DNA of 64,000 nt, from positions 1-64,000 of the forward strand of contig CAMDEF010000009.1 of the NCBI GenBank assembly GCA_945895265.1, given 5' to 3'. Of this stretch, positions 16,789 through 26,548 are shown piece by piece (the stretch's first letter is position 1; each line of letters opens with the position of its first letter). The position numbers and the translations under genes are program-made. The notes under the pieces are model-generated. The model was not told where the DNA came from. It did no database searches and saw nothing but the letters and a program-made list of their open reading frames with translations. This DNA is from Bordetella parapertussis. Its GTDB lineage: Bacteria; Pseudomonadota; Gammaproteobacteria; Burkholderiales; Burkholderiaceae_B.

Positions 16789-17475
16789 TCATTGCGGCTT
16801 CAGCTTTCGATTGGCAACGATTTTTTCAAGTGCTTTAGCCAAGTCTTCTTTACCACGCGAACGTGCAACATCAATCGCGTCTTGTGCCTTGAGGTTTGAA
16901 AAGCTAGGGTCGGCGCCACCATTAATCAAGACCTGTACGGTCTCGACGCTATCGGCCCTGACTGCTAGGATCAGAGCGGTGTCGCCCTCAGGGGTGAGTT
17001 CGTTCGGTAAGGCACCGCTTTCGAGTAAAAACTTGGCCACCGTAGCGTTGGCTTTGACAGCGGCGTAGTGCAGCGGGGTCCAGCCTTCTTTGTTTACCTT
17101 TGCGCCCTTCGCGACTAACGCCTTTACACGGGGTAAATCACCAATTAATGCGACGTACATCAATGGGGTTTCGTTGTACTGATTAGCCGCATTGACGTTG
17201 ACTTTGGGCGAAGCCAGTAACGTATCGAATACCTGCCAGGCCCCATCTCGCGTTGCCTGTATGAGCCCGGTTTGCTGGTTGGGGCTGCGAGTGTTTGGAT
17301 CAAAGCCAGAGGCAAGCAACGCTTTGACTGAGGCGACGTTATCGTTTGTCACGTACACCCAGTAATCCTTGGCATTGGCAGCATTTGCAGCCGAGGTTAG
17401 AGCAAACGTGGCGCACAACGTAAGCACAAACAGGCTAACGAATTGGTAACGAATGGTAGCGATGAGAGTTTGCAT
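16789..17475 (-). CDS. Secreted ankyrin-repeat protein
   Basis: The 228-residue protein has a signal peptide (residues 1-32, hydrophobic LFVLTLCATFALTS, then ANAA). Four to five ankyrin repeats follow (RSPNQQTGLIQATRDG, NETPLMYVALIGDLPRVKAL, EGWTPLHYAAVKANATVAKF, EGDTALILAVRADSVETVQV, SNLKAQDAIDVARSRG). Ankyrin repeats bind other proteins; a periplasmic location is inferred from the signal peptide. It stands alone, convergent with the lipoprotein gene, and its upstream side is a very AT-rich stretch. Partner unknown. Confidence 0.88.
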   Translation of the reverse strand: MQTLIATIRYQFVSLFVLTLCATFALTSAANAANAKDYWVYVTNDNVASVKALLASGFDPNTRSPNQQTGLIQATRDGAWQVFDTLLASPKVNVNAANQYNETPLMYVALIGDLPRVKALVAKGAKVNKEGWTPLHYAAVKANATVAKFLLESGALPNELTPEGDTALILAVRADSVETVQVLINGGADPSFSNLKAQDAIDVARSRGKEDLAKALEKIVANRKLKPQ

Positions 17476-17682
17476 AGAGTTGACGATAGGAGCCTATTTA
17501 AAAAATCGGATATGTTTAAATAAATTACCAATTAAAAACATTTGTAATAATTAACATTAACTAATTTACTTTAGATAAATTACTTTAAATTAAATTTATC
17601 AGAATAATGTTGTAATTCTTTGTTATATATTGACTAAATTTTAAAAGTATTAAAAATGGGTAGGATTGGTCTATACCTATTT
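17476..17682. other. AT-rich intergenic island
   Basis: About 200 bp made almost wholly of A and T runs, in sharp contrast with the surrounding genes. No frame, RNA gene or terminator hairpin is visible. It lies between the 5' end of the ankyrin gene and the 3' end of tatD, whose last 25 or so codons are also AT-rich. Confidence 0.7.
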
Positions 17683-18465
17683 CTAAATATTAGAATGATC
17701 TTTTATCTTATTGAATAAATTGAAAAAATTATCATAAGATGCTAATTCTATTTCTTTCAGAGAGCAATTTCTCAGTTCGGCTATTTTTTCAGCGACATGT
17801 ATAACTTTAGACGGATCGTTTAATTTTCCACGAAATGGAACGGGGGCTAGGTAAGGTGAGTCTGTCTCAATCAATATTCTGTCTAAAGGCATTTTTTTGG
17901 CAACATCCTGCAGGCTCAGAGCGGTCTTGAACGTCACAATCCCAGAAAACGAGATGTAAAAGTTCAGCTCCATCGCGGCCTGAGCCACCTCCCAAGACTC
18001 AGTAAAGCAGTGCATCACACCGCCAACCTCGCCTGCGCCTTCTTCGCGCATCAGGCGCAGCGTATCTTCAGCCGCTGAGCGCGTGTGAATAATCAGGGGC
18101 AAGCCACATTCACGAGCCGCTCGAATGTGGCATCTGAAGCGTTCTCGTTGCCACTCAAGATCACCAGATAACCGAAAATAATCGAGCCCAGTTTCACCAA
18201 TCGCCACCACCCGCGGGTGAGCACTGCGTGCCACTAAATCGCTTACGGTCGGCTCAACGGTATTTTCGTAATCAGGATGCACACCCACCGAGGCCCATAG
18301 CGGTTCGTGGCGCTCAACCAATCCAATCAATGCTGGCCAGTCGGGCAGGTTCACGCTCACGCACAGGGCGTGTGACACCTGATTGGTTTGCATACGCTGC
18401 AAGATATCAGGCATTTGTTCAACAAGCTTTGGAAAATCAACGTGGCAATGTGAGTCGACAAACAT
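17683..18465 (-). CDS. tatD: TatD family metal-dependent hydrolase
   Basis: The 260-residue TIM-barrel hydrolase carries the metal-binding DSHCHVDFP (residues 4-12), IGETGLDYF (about 92-100), IIHTRSA, MHCFTES and ETDSPYLAPVPFRGK signatures. TatD enzymes are metal-dependent deoxyribonucleases with possible roles in DNA quality control. It is the fourth gene of the mltG-tmk-holB-tatD operon, 15 nt after holB. The C-terminal 25 or so residues (ASYDNFFNLFNKIKDHSNI) are encoded by AT-rich DNA unlike the rest of the gene, a possible sign of a replaced or eroded 3' end. Confidence 0.94.
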   Translation of the reverse strand: MFVDSHCHVDFPKLVEQMPDILQRMQTNQVSHALCVSVNLPDWPALIGLVERHEPLWASVGVHPDYENTVEPTVSDLVARSAHPRVVAIGETGLDYFRLSGDLEWQRERFRCHIRAARECGLPLIIHTRSAAEDTLRLMREEGAGEVGGVMHCFTESWEVAQAAMELNFYISFSGIVTFKTALSLQDVAKKMPLDRILIETDSPYLAPVPFRGKLNDPSKVIHVAEKIAELRNCSLKEIELASYDNFFNLFNKIKDHSNI

Positions 18466-18480
18466 ACAAAAACGCCTAGA

Positions 18481-19560
18481 TTAACGCCCAGAGGCACCAG
18501 AAAGTTGGCAGACTGCAGCAATGCGCTGCAGCACCGCGTGGGCAAACAATTTGCCGTTTAACGTATGGCCAGCGACGCGCCGTTGTTGATTCAGCCAATC
18601 CGCCAACTCGCTAAGCTGCGCCACCGCGAGACGCGCGCACAGCACAGTCAGTGATTTCTGCAACATCGGAAAATACCGAACCTCTAGGCCATGAGCTTTT
18701 AGGTTCATATCAATGACAAGACGTTGTAGCAGCTCAATCCACACGCTTGCCGGCTCTTTTGAAATCGTATCAGCAAGCTGCCCGACGTTGATCCCAGAAC
18801 CCTTTTCAAGGCTCGTGGCAAACGCCGATAGCCATTCGGGGCACGGCTGTGGCTGAGTTTCAGCCATTTTTTTTGCCAAAACAGGTGCACCACCAGAGGC
18901 CGCCAACCAGGCAGCGGCATTGTTGATGTTCTGCTTAGCGAGCCAAGCTTGCGCAATGGCAGCGGATGGAGTGGCCAAAGGCAGGCGCCTGCAGCGAGAC
19001 AAAAGTGTTGGCAGTAAGCGATCGGGTGCATCAGCGACCAACAGAAAAATCGTTGCTGGAGGCGGTTCTTCGAGCACCTTTAACAGCGAATTTCCCGAGA
19101 TGTGTGTCAGCGCTTCAGCGGGATAGATCAGCGCCACCCTAAAACCTGAGCGATGTGTGGCGTTGTTGAACCAAGGCGCAAGGCTTCGGATCTGCTCAAC
19201 ACGGATATCTTTAGAGGGGGCGCGCTTAGAAGAGCCTGTCACCTCTGCGACGGGGGCACTTTCGCTGCCCTCGTCCTCGTCTTGCTCGGCCCCCTCTTCG
19301 AGTGCCAGCGTTTCGGGCCGAATGCGTTTAAGGTCAGGGTGATTACCCTTAGCCACCCAACCGCAGGCCAAACATTGGCCGCAGGCGAGTCCGTTGACTG
19401 GCGACTCGCACATAAGTGCCGCAGCGGCCGCAAAGACAAATTCGCGCTTACCGATGCCCGCCAACCCGTGCACCAACCAAGCGTGAGCAAACCGTTCGCG
19501 CTGCGCAAGCCACTGTTGCGCCACTTCAACCTGCCACGGAAAGAACTGCGCCACGTTCAT
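18481..19560 (-). CDS. holB: DNA polymerase III subunit delta'
   Basis: The 359-residue protein is the clamp-loader subunit that, with delta and tau/gamma, opens the beta clamp. The N-terminal AAA+ region has a degenerate P-loop ([15 protein letters not shown]), the zinc module cysteines ([12 protein letters not shown]) and the [10 protein letters not shown] segment. An acidic insert ([13 protein letters not shown]) lies near residues 85-97. [20 protein letters not shown] is the usual sensor region. Its ATG overlaps the tmk stop by 4 nt, and tatD follows after 15 nt. Confidence 0.95.
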   Translation of the reverse strand: MNVAQFFPWQVEVAQQWLAQRERFAHAWLVHGLAGIGKREFVFAAAAALMCESPVNGLACGQCLACGWVAKGNHPDLKRIRPETLALEEGAEQDEDEGSESAPVAEVTGSSKRAPSKDIRVEQIRSLAPWFNNATHRSGFRVALIYPAEALTHISGNSLLKVLEEPPPATIFLLVADAPDRLLPTLLSRCRRLPLATPSAAIAQAWLAKQNINNAAAWLAASGGAPVLAKKMAETQPQPCPEWLSAFATSLEKGSGINVGQLADTISKEPASVWIELLQRLVIDMNLKAHGLEVRYFPMLQKSLTVLCARLAVAQLSELADWLNQQRRVAGHTLNGKLFAHAVLQRIAAVCQLSGASGR

Positions 19561-20195
19561 GTGAGGCGCCGCACGGTGACAAGCTGATCAAGCTGCAGCG
19601 CTATCTGCTTGCGAATGTGCTCAATAGATTGCGTGGCATCAACCCGCTGGATACGCAAGGGCTCTTGTTGGGCACGTGCAAGATAGACCGCGCGGGTGCG
19701 TTCGAAGAATGCAGCAGCCTCTTGTTCAAACCGATCTTGCTCGCGCGTACGGTCAAGTCGTTCGCGAGCGACAGCCAAAGGGACATCAAACAGCCAGGTG
19801 CAATCGGGTTGCAGCGCAGGATGCACCCAGCGCTCAAGGACAGCAATGCGCTCTACGCCAAGTTCGCGCCCCCCACCTTGATAGGCAAAGGTTGCGTCGG
19901 TAAAACGATCACACACCACCCACTGTCCGGCTCGAAGTGCCGGCTCAATGACTGCTTGAAGGTGTTCGGCCCTGGCAGCGAACATGAGTAAGGTTTCGCA
20001 CTCAAGGCTCATGGGTTCGTGCAGTAACAGTGCACGAAGCTTCTCGCCAAGCTCTGTGCCCCCTGGCTCGCGGGTACACACAACTTTCACACCTCGTTCA
20101 GTGAGTTGCTCTACCAGCCATTGCACATGGGTGCTTTTGCCAGCGCCGTCGACACCCTCTAGGGTTAAAAACAGCCCGCGCTGCTGAGTGTTCAA
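19557..20195 (-). CDS. tmk: Thymidylate kinase
   Basis: The 212-residue enzyme phosphorylates dTMP to dTDP. The P-loop is [12 protein letters not shown] (about residues 13-24), the substrate-binding [11 protein letters not shown] follows, and [20 protein letters not shown] holds the DR(F/Y) motif. The lid has [14 protein letters not shown]. Length is normal. It overlaps mltG by 4 nt at its start and holB by 4 nt at its end, so the four genes form one tight operon. Confidence 0.97.
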   Translation of the reverse strand: MNTQQRGLFLTLEGVDGAGKSTHVQWLVEQLTERGVKVVCTREPGGTELGEKLRALLLHEPMSLECETLLMFAARAEHLQAVIEPALRAGQWVVCDRFTDATFAYQGGGRELGVERIAVLERWVHPALQPDCTWLFDVPLAVARERLDRTREQDRFEQEAAAFFERTRAVYLARAQQEPLRIQRVDATQSIEHIRKQIALQLDQLVTVRRLT

Positions 20196-21208
20196 GGCTT
20201 TCGACCCAAAATGTAGGTTGCCACATTTTTGTTGTGTTCTGGTAGTGTCACCGCAAAGGCGCTGCTACCGTCCCCTTTTGAAACAAAGTACAAATAATTG
20301 TGTTTCTCGGGGTTAAGAGCGGCAGCCAAAGCGGCCCGGCCACTGCTTGCGATGGGGCTAGGGGGCAATCCAAGGCGGGTGTAGGTGTTGTAAGGCGTGT
20401 CGCTCACGAGGTCTTGTTTACGTAGTTTGCCTGTGTAGCCTTCGCCCAGGCCGTAAATCACTGTCGGATCTGTTTGCAACAGCATGTTGATACGTAGGCG
20501 ATTACTAAACACACCGGCAATTCGGGCACGATCGGCGGCTTGGCCAGTCTCTTTCTCAATAATCGAAGCCAAAATCAGCGCTTCGTAAGGGTTCTTTAAG
20601 ACACTATTGGGTGCCCGAGCTGCCCAAGCGCGGTCTAAGATCTTTTGCTGGGTACGAGCGGCGCGCTCAAGCAATTCGACATCGGTTGTGCCAATCGGAA
20701 AAATATATGTATCCGGAAAAAATAAACCTTCTAATGAGACAGCTTGGCCAAGCGTATTCAAACGCTTCAGCAAATCAGCATCGCTTACCTGCGCTAACGT
20801 TTGTTTGATGTCTGGATGCCCAGCAAGAGCGGCTCGAATTTGGCGCAGGTTCCACCCTTCGACAATGGTAATTTGCCGGGCTGTGACATCACCCAGCGCC
20901 ATGCGACGCAACACCGTCAAGGGACTGTCGCCTCGAACAATCTGATAGCCTCCGGCTTTGATTTTGGTATCGAGTTCACCTAAGCGAGCAAGCGCAACAA
21001 AGCCCTGAACGTTTAACGGCACACCCGCTTGATTGACTAACTGCGCGATGCTTGAAGGCGTTGAGCCTGGTGGTACCAAGATATCGACCCGCTCGGTCGG
21101 TAGCGCGAGCGGTCCATTCACCCAAAGATATACGGTTGCTGCTGCACCCCCAACGAGTAGGATCACAGGCAAAACCAGATAAAGCAGAAGTTTATTCAAG
21201 GCACTCAT
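20192..21208 (-). CDS. mltG: Endolytic murein transglycosylase MltG
   Basis: The 338-residue protein has one N-terminal transmembrane segment ([20 protein letters not shown]) and a periplasmic YceG domain. Motifs are [12 protein letters not shown] (LysM-like part), [24 protein letters not shown] with the catalytic Glu near residue 218, and [13 protein letters not shown]. It cleaves nascent glycan strands near the inner membrane and sets their length. It is the first gene of the mltG-tmk-holB-tatD operon and is divergent from ygfZ with a 55-bp gap. Confidence 0.96.
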   Translation of the reverse strand: MSALNKLLLYLVLPVILLVGGAAATVYLWVNGPLALPTERVDILVPPGSTPSSIAQLVNQAGVPLNVQGFVALARLGELDTKIKAGGYQIVRGDSPLTVLRRMALGDVTARQITIVEGWNLRQIRAALAGHPDIKQTLAQVSDADLLKRLNTLGQAVSLEGLFFPDTYIFPIGTTDVELLERAARTQQKILDRAWAARAPNSVLKNPYEALILASIIEKETGQAADRARIAGVFSNRLRINMLLQTDPTVIYGLGEGYTGKLRKQDLVSDTPYNTYTRLGLPPSPIASSGRAALAAALNPEKHNYLYFVSKGDGSSAFAVTLPEHNKNVATYILGRKP

Positions 21209-21263
21209 AGGTTTGACAGTTTAATATGTATCTCGGCGATTCAGAAACCAATGATTGAGACTT

Positions 21264-22325
21264 ATGCACCCGATATTGACCCAACCGCTTTTACCTAAGG
21301 CCCCGAATCGGCTAGAGAGTTTGGTGATTTACCCTTTAGATGACCTGGCCGTGTTTGAAGTCACTGGCGCGGACGCCTTGTCGTTTGTGCAAGGTCAAAT
21401 TACCAACGACATCTTAAATTTGGGAGCTGAGCACGCCAAACTCGCGGGCTACTGCACGGCCCAAGGGCGACTTCTCGCAACCATGGTTTTTGCCGCACTG
21501 CCTGAGGCACCTGATGCCGGCCTCATTGGCTTGATGCGTCAAGATATTTTAGCGCCGGTGCTCAAACGTCTGAGTATGTTTGTGCTTCGCGCCAAGGTAA
21601 AGCTCACCCCTAGCACTTACAACGTTGTCGGTGTCTCGATTACGGCGACTGAAGTGGTCAGCTTGACTGAGGCGCTAGGGCATACCCTGCCACAAGCCCC
21701 CTGGCAAGTCGCTGCGACCCCCACAGGGCTCTGGATCTGTGCCCCTTCCGCCCAGCAGTCGTCGGGTGAGGAAAGCCTACGTTGGTGGTGGCTTGCGAGC
21801 GACTCTCATGCAGCCGCGTGCCAACACTTAAACTTGCCACACGCACTGAGCACTACAGCGCAATGGCATGGTCAGGATATTTCAGCCGGCCTGCCCTGGA
21901 TCGAAGCCGCGACCCAAGATCTTCTGATCCCGCAGACACTGAACCTTGATTTGATCGAGGGTGTGAGTTTCACCAAGGGTTGCTACCCTGGCCAAGAAAT
22001 TGTTGCTCGTAGCCACTATCGTGGCACGGTCAAGCGCCGCATGCATCTTGGTACGATTGAACAGAGCGCTGGGCTCACCCTAAAAGCGGGTGCTGATATT
22101 TTTGATGCACAAGGATCAGAACAAGCCTGCGGCCGTGTCATCAATATTGCCGAGTCCACAAGCCAAGCTTCCGACGATGCCAATGAGACAGGCAGGTCTG
22201 GCGCTGCTTACGTGCTATTTGAAACCACCTTCGAAGCGCTCGAGCATAACGCCCTGCACCTCGGCGCACCCCATGGCGCCCCGATTACAGTGCTTAGCCT
22301 ACCCTACGTAAATAAGTCGGCTTAA
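21264..22325 (+). CDS. ygfZ: Folate-binding protein YgfZ/GcvT family
   Basis: I take the ATG at 21264 (353 residues); a TTG three codons earlier is the alternative. YgfZ proteins use tetrahydrofolate to support assembly or repair of certain iron-sulfur enzymes. The signature K-G-C-Y-P-G-Q-E is present (TKGCYPGQEIVARSHYRG, near residue 240). The N-terminal part has FEVTGADALSFVQGQITNDI, typical of the GcvT fold. It is divergent from mltG. The stop codon lies in the first copy of a 22-bp repeat family that runs into the convergent hydrolase gene. Confidence 0.93.
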   Translation: MHPILTQPLLPKAPNRLESLVIYPLDDLAVFEVTGADALSFVQGQITNDILNLGAEHAKLAGYCTAQGRLLATMVFAALPEAPDAGLIGLMRQDILAPVLKRLSMFVLRAKVKLTPSTYNVVGVSITATEVVSLTEALGHTLPQAPWQVAATPTGLWICAPSAQQSSGEESLRWWWLASDSHAAACQHLNLPHALSTTAQWHGQDISAGLPWIEAATQDLLIPQTLNLDLIEGVSFTKGCYPGQEIVARSHYRGTVKRRMHLGTIEQSAGLTLKAGADIFDAQGSEQACGRVINIAESTSQASDDANETGRSGAAYVLFETTFEALEHNALHLGAPHGAPITVLSLPYVNKSA

Positions 22326-22419
22326 GCGCTTTGCTCGAGGCAAACCATCCCGCTTGAGCGCTCTGCCCTCGGCCGCTTAGGCACTCGCCCTAGGCTGCTT
22401 AGGCATTCTTCCCCAGGCC
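22320..22419. repeat. Four diverged 22-bp repeats bridging two convergent stop codons
   Basis: Copies start GCTTAAGCGCT (22320), GCTTGAGCGCT (22352), GCTTAGGCACT (22375) and GCTTAGGCATT (22397), each about 22 bp, with 10 bp of unrelated sequence after the first. The first contains the ygfZ stop and the last contains the stop of the gene on the other strand. Confidence 0.75.
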
Positions 22420-23565
22420 ATACAAAGGGTGCTGCTCGGCGGCAACAGGTAGCGTAAAGAACTTTTCAACCCAAGCCTCGGTCGCCTCGGGAAGCGTCGC
22501 GGGGTTCCATTTGGGTTGTTTGTCTTTATCAATTAATAGTGCCCGAATGCCTTCTGCAAAGTCGCCATGTGACGCACACATGAGACCAGCCACCCACTCA
22601 AATCGGTACGCGTCTGCCAACGACAGGTGCTTGACATGCTTGAGCAAGGTATACGTGAGACGCGCGGATCCAGGCGACCCCGCCGCAAGCGTTTTGGCGG
22701 CGCGCTGCAACCACGGGTCAGTATGGTCTGCGAGCGCCACCAACGACGCAACAATTTTATTGAGGTCAGAGCCCGCGCAACACGCGTGAATCAACGACAA
22801 GTGCTGTTGCAAAGGCCCAATGGCAATGGCTGGTGCGCTAGCTAGCCCAGCCAGCACCTGATCTAACAACATCTCGTTGCTAGGGCTAAGCTGTGATTTG
22901 CTCTGTGACCAGGGTTGATTGGTCATTTGCTCAAGCAAGGTAGGCCAGGTCTCGCGTGCTAAGTGATAGTCGGCCATGCCGGCAAATAAAGCGTCGGCTG
23001 CACCAATTTGTGCTCCGGTTAAACCCATAAACAAACCCGTTTTACCAGGCAAACGATTGAGCATCCAAGTGCCGCCAACGTCTGGAAACAAGCCAATCGA
23101 GATCTCTGGCATTGCCAGTCGAGAGGTCTCTGTGACGACGCGATGACTGGCACCCATCATCAACCCCATCCCGCCGCCCATCACGATGCCATCACCCCAA
23201 ACGACGATGGGTTTAGGAAAGGTATGCAAGCGGTAATCTAGCGCGTACTCTTCAGCAAAAAAAGTACCAGCATGGACATTGTCGATGGCAGGTTTGCCAA
23301 TATTGTTCATCATGCTGTGGTGCAACACATGCAGATCACCACCGGCGCAAAATGCTTTATCGCCAGCACCTTTCAGGATCAGACACGCAATGGCTGGATC
23401 TTTGGCCCACAGCTCAATCTGGTTCGCGAGCAAGCGGGTCATTTCAAGCGACAAGCCGTTCAAGGTCTTTGGTGCGTTCAGTGTTGCCACACCGATGCGC
23501 GTACCATTCGTACAGTTCAATTCATTGAACAAGACGACTTCATTGTTGTTCTCAACAGTACTCAT
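22399..23565 (-). CDS. Probable 3-hydroxyisobutyryl-CoA hydrolase (crotonase family)
   Basis: The 388-residue crotonase-family protein is longer than ordinary hydratases, which fits the 3-hydroxyisobutyryl-CoA hydrolase group. Signatures are GAGDKAFCAGGDLHVLHH, VVWGDGIVMGGGMGLMMGAS, MPEISIGLFPDVGGTWML (with the group's Glu and Asp) and the C-terminal EWVAGLMCASHGDFAEGIRA. The reaction frees 3-hydroxyisobutyrate in valine breakdown. Its start overlaps the stop of the acyl-CoA dehydrogenase gene by 4 nt (ATGA), so the two act in one pathway. The exact substrate is inferred. Confidence 0.88.
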   Translation of the reverse strand: MSTVENNNEVVLFNELNCTNGTRIGVATLNAPKTLNGLSLEMTRLLANQIELWAKDPAIACLILKGAGDKAFCAGGDLHVLHHSMMNNIGKPAIDNVHAGTFFAEEYALDYRLHTFPKPIVVWGDGIVMGGGMGLMMGASHRVVTETSRLAMPEISIGLFPDVGGTWMLNRLPGKTGLFMGLTGAQIGAADALFAGMADYHLARETWPTLLEQMTNQPWSQSKSQLSPSNEMLLDQVLAGLASAPAIAIGPLQQHLSLIHACCAGSDLNKIVASLVALADHTDPWLQRAAKTLAAGSPGSARLTYTLLKHVKHLSLADAYRFEWVAGLMCASHGDFAEGIRALLIDKDKQPKWNPATLPEATEAWVEKFFTLPVAAEQHPLYGLGKNA

Positions 23566-24716
23566 CTGACGTCAGCACCTTTCTCAAGCAGTTGGCGAGC
23601 AATAATGACCCGCATAATTTCATTGGTCCCTTCGAGGATTTGATGTACACGGGTGTCGCGCACCAAACGCTCAAGTGGATAATCTTTTAGATAACCATAG
23701 CCACCATGCAACTGTTGTGCTTCGAGGCAGACTTGAAAACCTAGATCAGTCGCAAAGCGTTTAGCCATCGCACAATACGTTGAAGCATCAGGCGAACTGG
23801 CATCAAGCTTGCAGGCAGCCAGACGTACCATTTGCCGGGCCGCCACGGTGTGCGTGGCCATGTCTGCGTATTTAAACTGTAAGGCCTGAAAGCTTGCAAG
23901 TGGCTGCTTAAATTGCTTGCGTTCGAGCATGTAGGTGTAAGAGGCCTCAAGTGCCCCTTGAGCGGCACCGACTGAACAGGTCGCAATATTGATTCGGCCG
24001 CCATCCAAGCCACGCATCGCAATCTTAAACCCCTCGCCTTCTTTTCCTAAAATATTTTCTGCGGGTACGCGTACATTGTCGAACTTGATCGCCCGCGTGC
24101 TTTGGCTGTTCCAGCCCATCTTATTTTCTTTACGACCAAAGCTAATGCCCTCGAGCGTAGACGGCACCACAAACGCCGACACACCAGAGGGGCCGCTACC
24201 CCCCGTGCGCGCCATCACAATCAGTACGTCGGTATCGCCGCCGCCAGAAATAAAGGCCTTGGCACCATTCAGAATAAAGTGCTTGCCTTCGAGCACTGCC
24301 TGACTCACTAGCGATGCGGCATCTGACCCCGAACCAGGCTCGGTCAGGCAATACGAGGCAAGCTTTTCGCCCGCGGCTAAAGGCTTGCCCCATTGCTCAC
24401 ATACAGCAGGGCTCGCCCACTCGCCAACCATCCAGGTCGCCATATTGTGGATGGTTAAAAAAGCAGTCGTTGACGGATCAATTGCGGCCATCTCTTCAAA
24501 CACCAAGGTCGCGTCCAGTCGGGGCAAACCCAAGCCGCCAATCTCTGGCGAGGCATACATGGCACCGAACCCCATTCGACCCGCGAGTTTGATCGTCTCG
24601 ATTGGGAAAATCGCCTCTTGATCCCAACGCGCGGCGTGCGGTGCAAGCTCGCCCAGCGCAAACTCCTTTGCGGCCTGCGCAAAGGCGACTTGATCTTCAC
24701 TAAGTTCCATATCCAT
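23562..24716 (-). CDS. Acyl-CoA dehydrogenase, probably isobutyryl-CoA dehydrogenase
   Basis: The ATG at 24716, preceded by AGGAG at 6 nt, gives 384 residues. Motifs are ASYCLTEPGSGSDAASL and FISGGGDTDVLIVMARTGG (flavin and substrate strands), WNSQSTRAIKFDNVRVPAEN, and QLHGGYGYLKDYPLERLVRD followed by HQILEGTNEIMRVIIAR with the usual C-terminal signature. It oxidises a short, probably branched acyl-CoA with ETF as acceptor. Coupling with the hydrolase gene supports a role in valine catabolism. It is not closely similar to the acyl-CoA dehydrogenase at 4196-5374. Confidence 0.9.
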   Translation of the reverse strand: MDMELSEDQVAFAQAAKEFALGELAPHAARWDQEAIFPIETIKLAGRMGFGAMYASPEIGGLGLPRLDATLVFEEMAAIDPSTTAFLTIHNMATWMVGEWASPAVCEQWGKPLAAGEKLASYCLTEPGSGSDAASLVSQAVLEGKHFILNGAKAFISGGGDTDVLIVMARTGGSGPSGVSAFVVPSTLEGISFGRKENKMGWNSQSTRAIKFDNVRVPAENILGKEGEGFKIAMRGLDGGRINIATCSVGAAQGALEASYTYMLERKQFKQPLASFQALQFKYADMATHTVAARQMVRLAACKLDASSPDASTYCAMAKRFATDLGFQVCLEAQQLHGGYGYLKDYPLERLVRDTRVHQILEGTNEIMRVIIARQLLEKGADVR

Positions 24717-24912
24717 CGCGGTCTCCTGAGGCCTTACCTGCAAACGAAGCTAGGCCGATTGTTCTGTCGAGGTTATCGTCTCATCGTCATGACAAGAGAA
24801 TACTAAATTTAAATGACTCGGCATATTGTCTTGCCGCTGACAATTGCACACAGCCAAATCCTTGAACATTCACTATATAAATTGGGGCCTTCTTCAACGA
24901 GCAATCGGTCAT

Positions 24913-25323
24913 CTAGACGGTCAAATCATCAATCGGCATTTTCTTTTTGATATTACGTACTTTTTCTCGATGCAACGCGCGTCGACGACGCGCTGCCTTG
25001 GGCTCAACAACGAGCGGTCGGCAAAGCTCAATTCGGTCACCGTCGCTTAAGAGTCGGGTCGGGTCGCAGCGTTGCCCAAAAATAGCAAGGCCAGAAGGTT
25101 GATACTTTTGTAACAAACCGCTTAGATCAAGGGCTTGTTGAACTTGTGTACCAACGGGCAGCACCAGTGATACTGACTCGGTCTTGGCTGGGCTTGCCCA
25201 CACCACAGAGATTGAAACGAGCGCAGCCCCGCCCACCTCAATTTGGGCCGGCTGCAAATGATCAGCAGATTCTGAATGCTTGGGCTGATCAAAGAGCTCT
25301 GCGTGGCGAGGCTCAACACTCAC
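24913..25323 (-). CDS. rnfH: RnfH family ubiquitin-like protein
   Basis: The 136-residue protein has an N-terminal extension, then the RnfH beta-grasp domain (VSISVVWASPAKTESVSLVL, GLAIFGQRCDPTRLLSDGDR, IELCRPLVVEPKAARRRRA) and a basic tail. The cellular role of RnfH is not settled. It follows ratA after 14 nt with smpB divergent, the same smpB/ratA/rnfH neighbourhood seen in many proteobacteria, which supports the call. Confidence 0.88.
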   Translation of the reverse strand: MSVEPRHAELFDQPKHSESADHLQPAQIEVGGAALVSISVVWASPAKTESVSLVLPVGTQVQQALDLSGLLQKYQPSGLAIFGQRCDPTRLLSDGDRIELCRPLVVEPKAARRRRALHREKVRNIKKKMPIDDLTV

Positions 25324-25337
25324 GACGAGGTTCCTTC

Positions 25338-25775
25338 TTAGTCATGGCCATATACAGCTTGGGCACGTTGTGTGAACGAGTCGATAAAGCTTGAGGCAAT
25401 TCGGTTAAAGATTGGGCCCACCAAAGCCTCGAGCGTACGGCTTGAAAAGGCGTACTTTAACGTGAACAGGACTTTGCAGGCATCTTGAGCCAGTGGCAAA
25501 AAGATCCACTCACCAGAGAGTTCAGAAAAAGGCCCATCGACTAATTCAAGGTCAATCTTATTAGGATAATCGTGCCGATTGCGAGTGGTAAAGGTTTGTC
25601 GAAGGCCTGCTAGGGCAATCGTGATCGATGCCTGCATACCTTGCTCGTCGCGCTGACTAACCGTCGCACCACCGCACCAAGGCATAAATTCAGGATATTT
25701 TTCAACCTGAGCGACCAACTCAAACATTTGGCTCGCACTAAAAGGGACTAGGACAGAACGCTCGACGCAATGCAT
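25338..25775 (-). CDS. ratA: RatA/Coq10-like START-domain protein
   Basis: The ATG at 25775 gives 145 residues, the usual size; the longer frame upstream would run into smpB. The polyketide cyclase/START fold shows VERSVLVPFSASQMFELVAQ, VEKYPEFMPWCGGATV and GPIFNRIASSFIDSFTQRAQ. E. coli RatA was described as blocking 70S ribosome association, while mitochondrial relatives bind coenzyme Q, so the role is ambiguous. It sits with rnfH and is divergent from smpB, with 67 bp between the starts. Confidence 0.88.
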   Translation of the reverse strand: MHCVERSVLVPFSASQMFELVAQVEKYPEFMPWCGGATVSQRDEQGMQASITIALAGLRQTFTTRNRHDYPNKIDLELVDGPFSELSGEWIFLPLAQDACKVLFTLKYAFSSRTLEALVGPIFNRIASSFIDSFTQRAQAVYGHD

Positions 25776-25842
25776 TGTGAATCGTGAATGGTTGCTAGAA
25801 TAGAGGCATTTTACCGGTATCACACCAGAAGTCTTAGGCCCA

Positions 25843-26301
25843 ATGAGTATTATCGAAAACCGCAAAGCTTTTCACGACTACCTAATTGAAGAACGCTTCG
25901 AGGCTGGCCTCGTGCTGCAAGGCTGGGAAGTCAAAGCAATTCGCGAGGGTCGGGCACAACTGAAAGAAAGCTATGTGGTCGTGCTTGAGGCCGAAATATG
26001 GCTAATTGGCATGCATATTAGCCCTTTATTGTCGGCTTCAACCCATATTTTGCCTGACGCCACCCGCACCCGTAAGCTGCTGCTCAAGGCCGAAGAAATT
26101 AGCAAACTCATCGGCAAGGTCGAGCAACGCGGCTTTGCCTTGGTGCCGATCAATTTGCACTACAAAAATGGTCGCATCAAGCTAGATTTTGGCCTTGGTA
26201 AAGGTAAAAAGCTGCACGACAAACGAGATGCCTCACAAGAAAAAGACTGGGCACGCGAAAAAGAACGTCTAATGAAGCACGACACCCGCAACCGTGATTA
26301 A
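25843..26301 (+). CDS. smpB: SsrA-binding protein SmpB
   Basis: The 152-residue protein binds tmRNA and brings it to stalled ribosomes. Signatures are [40 protein letters not shown], the [16 protein letters not shown] stretch and the basic C-terminal tail [17 protein letters not shown]. Length is normal. No tmRNA gene is seen in the 247 bp downstream. The gap to ppsA ends in a hairpin terminator. Confidence 0.97.
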   Translation: MSIIENRKAFHDYLIEERFEAGLVLQGWEVKAIREGRAQLKESYVVVLEAEIWLIGMHISPLLSASTHILPDATRTRKLLLKAEEISKLIGKVEQRGFALVPINLHYKNGRIKLDFGLGKGKKLHDKRDASQEKDWAREKERLMKHDTRNRD

Positions 26302-26450
26302 GCAGCCTGCGCCATAAAACCTCGACGCTTAGCACCCAAGCACCTCCTCGTATCTCAGGCCTCTCTCTTTCTTGACAGAGATGCTTCTCGTTATAACCGA
26401 AAAAGTCAACGTTCTTGGCTGCGACACTTCTCATTGGAACCTAGAAAGAA

Positions 26451-26485
26451 AAAAGCGAAGACATTTTTGAAATGCTTCGCTTTTT
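26451..26485. terminator. Hairpin terminator between convergent smpB and ppsA
   Basis: AAAGCGAAG (26452-26460) pairs with CTTCGCTTT (26475-26483), with an inner CATTT/AAATG stem around TTG. An A-run before and a T-run after the stem let it work on both strands. It is the best-formed terminator in the window. Confidence 0.85.
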
Positions 26486-26548
26486 GCTAAACGTCAATCT
26501 CAGTACCGCAACCCCAAACCGTTAGGGTCAAAGCAGCAAAATACAAAA

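Noticed and set aside
19416..19991. Rightward frame of 191 codons across holB and tmk
   Set aside because: It is opposite two well-conserved genes and has no family features; it is a shadow of their codon use.
26302..26548. tmRNA gene next to smpB
   Set aside because: The 247-bp gap is too short and shows only a terminator, not a tRNA-like end or tag frame.
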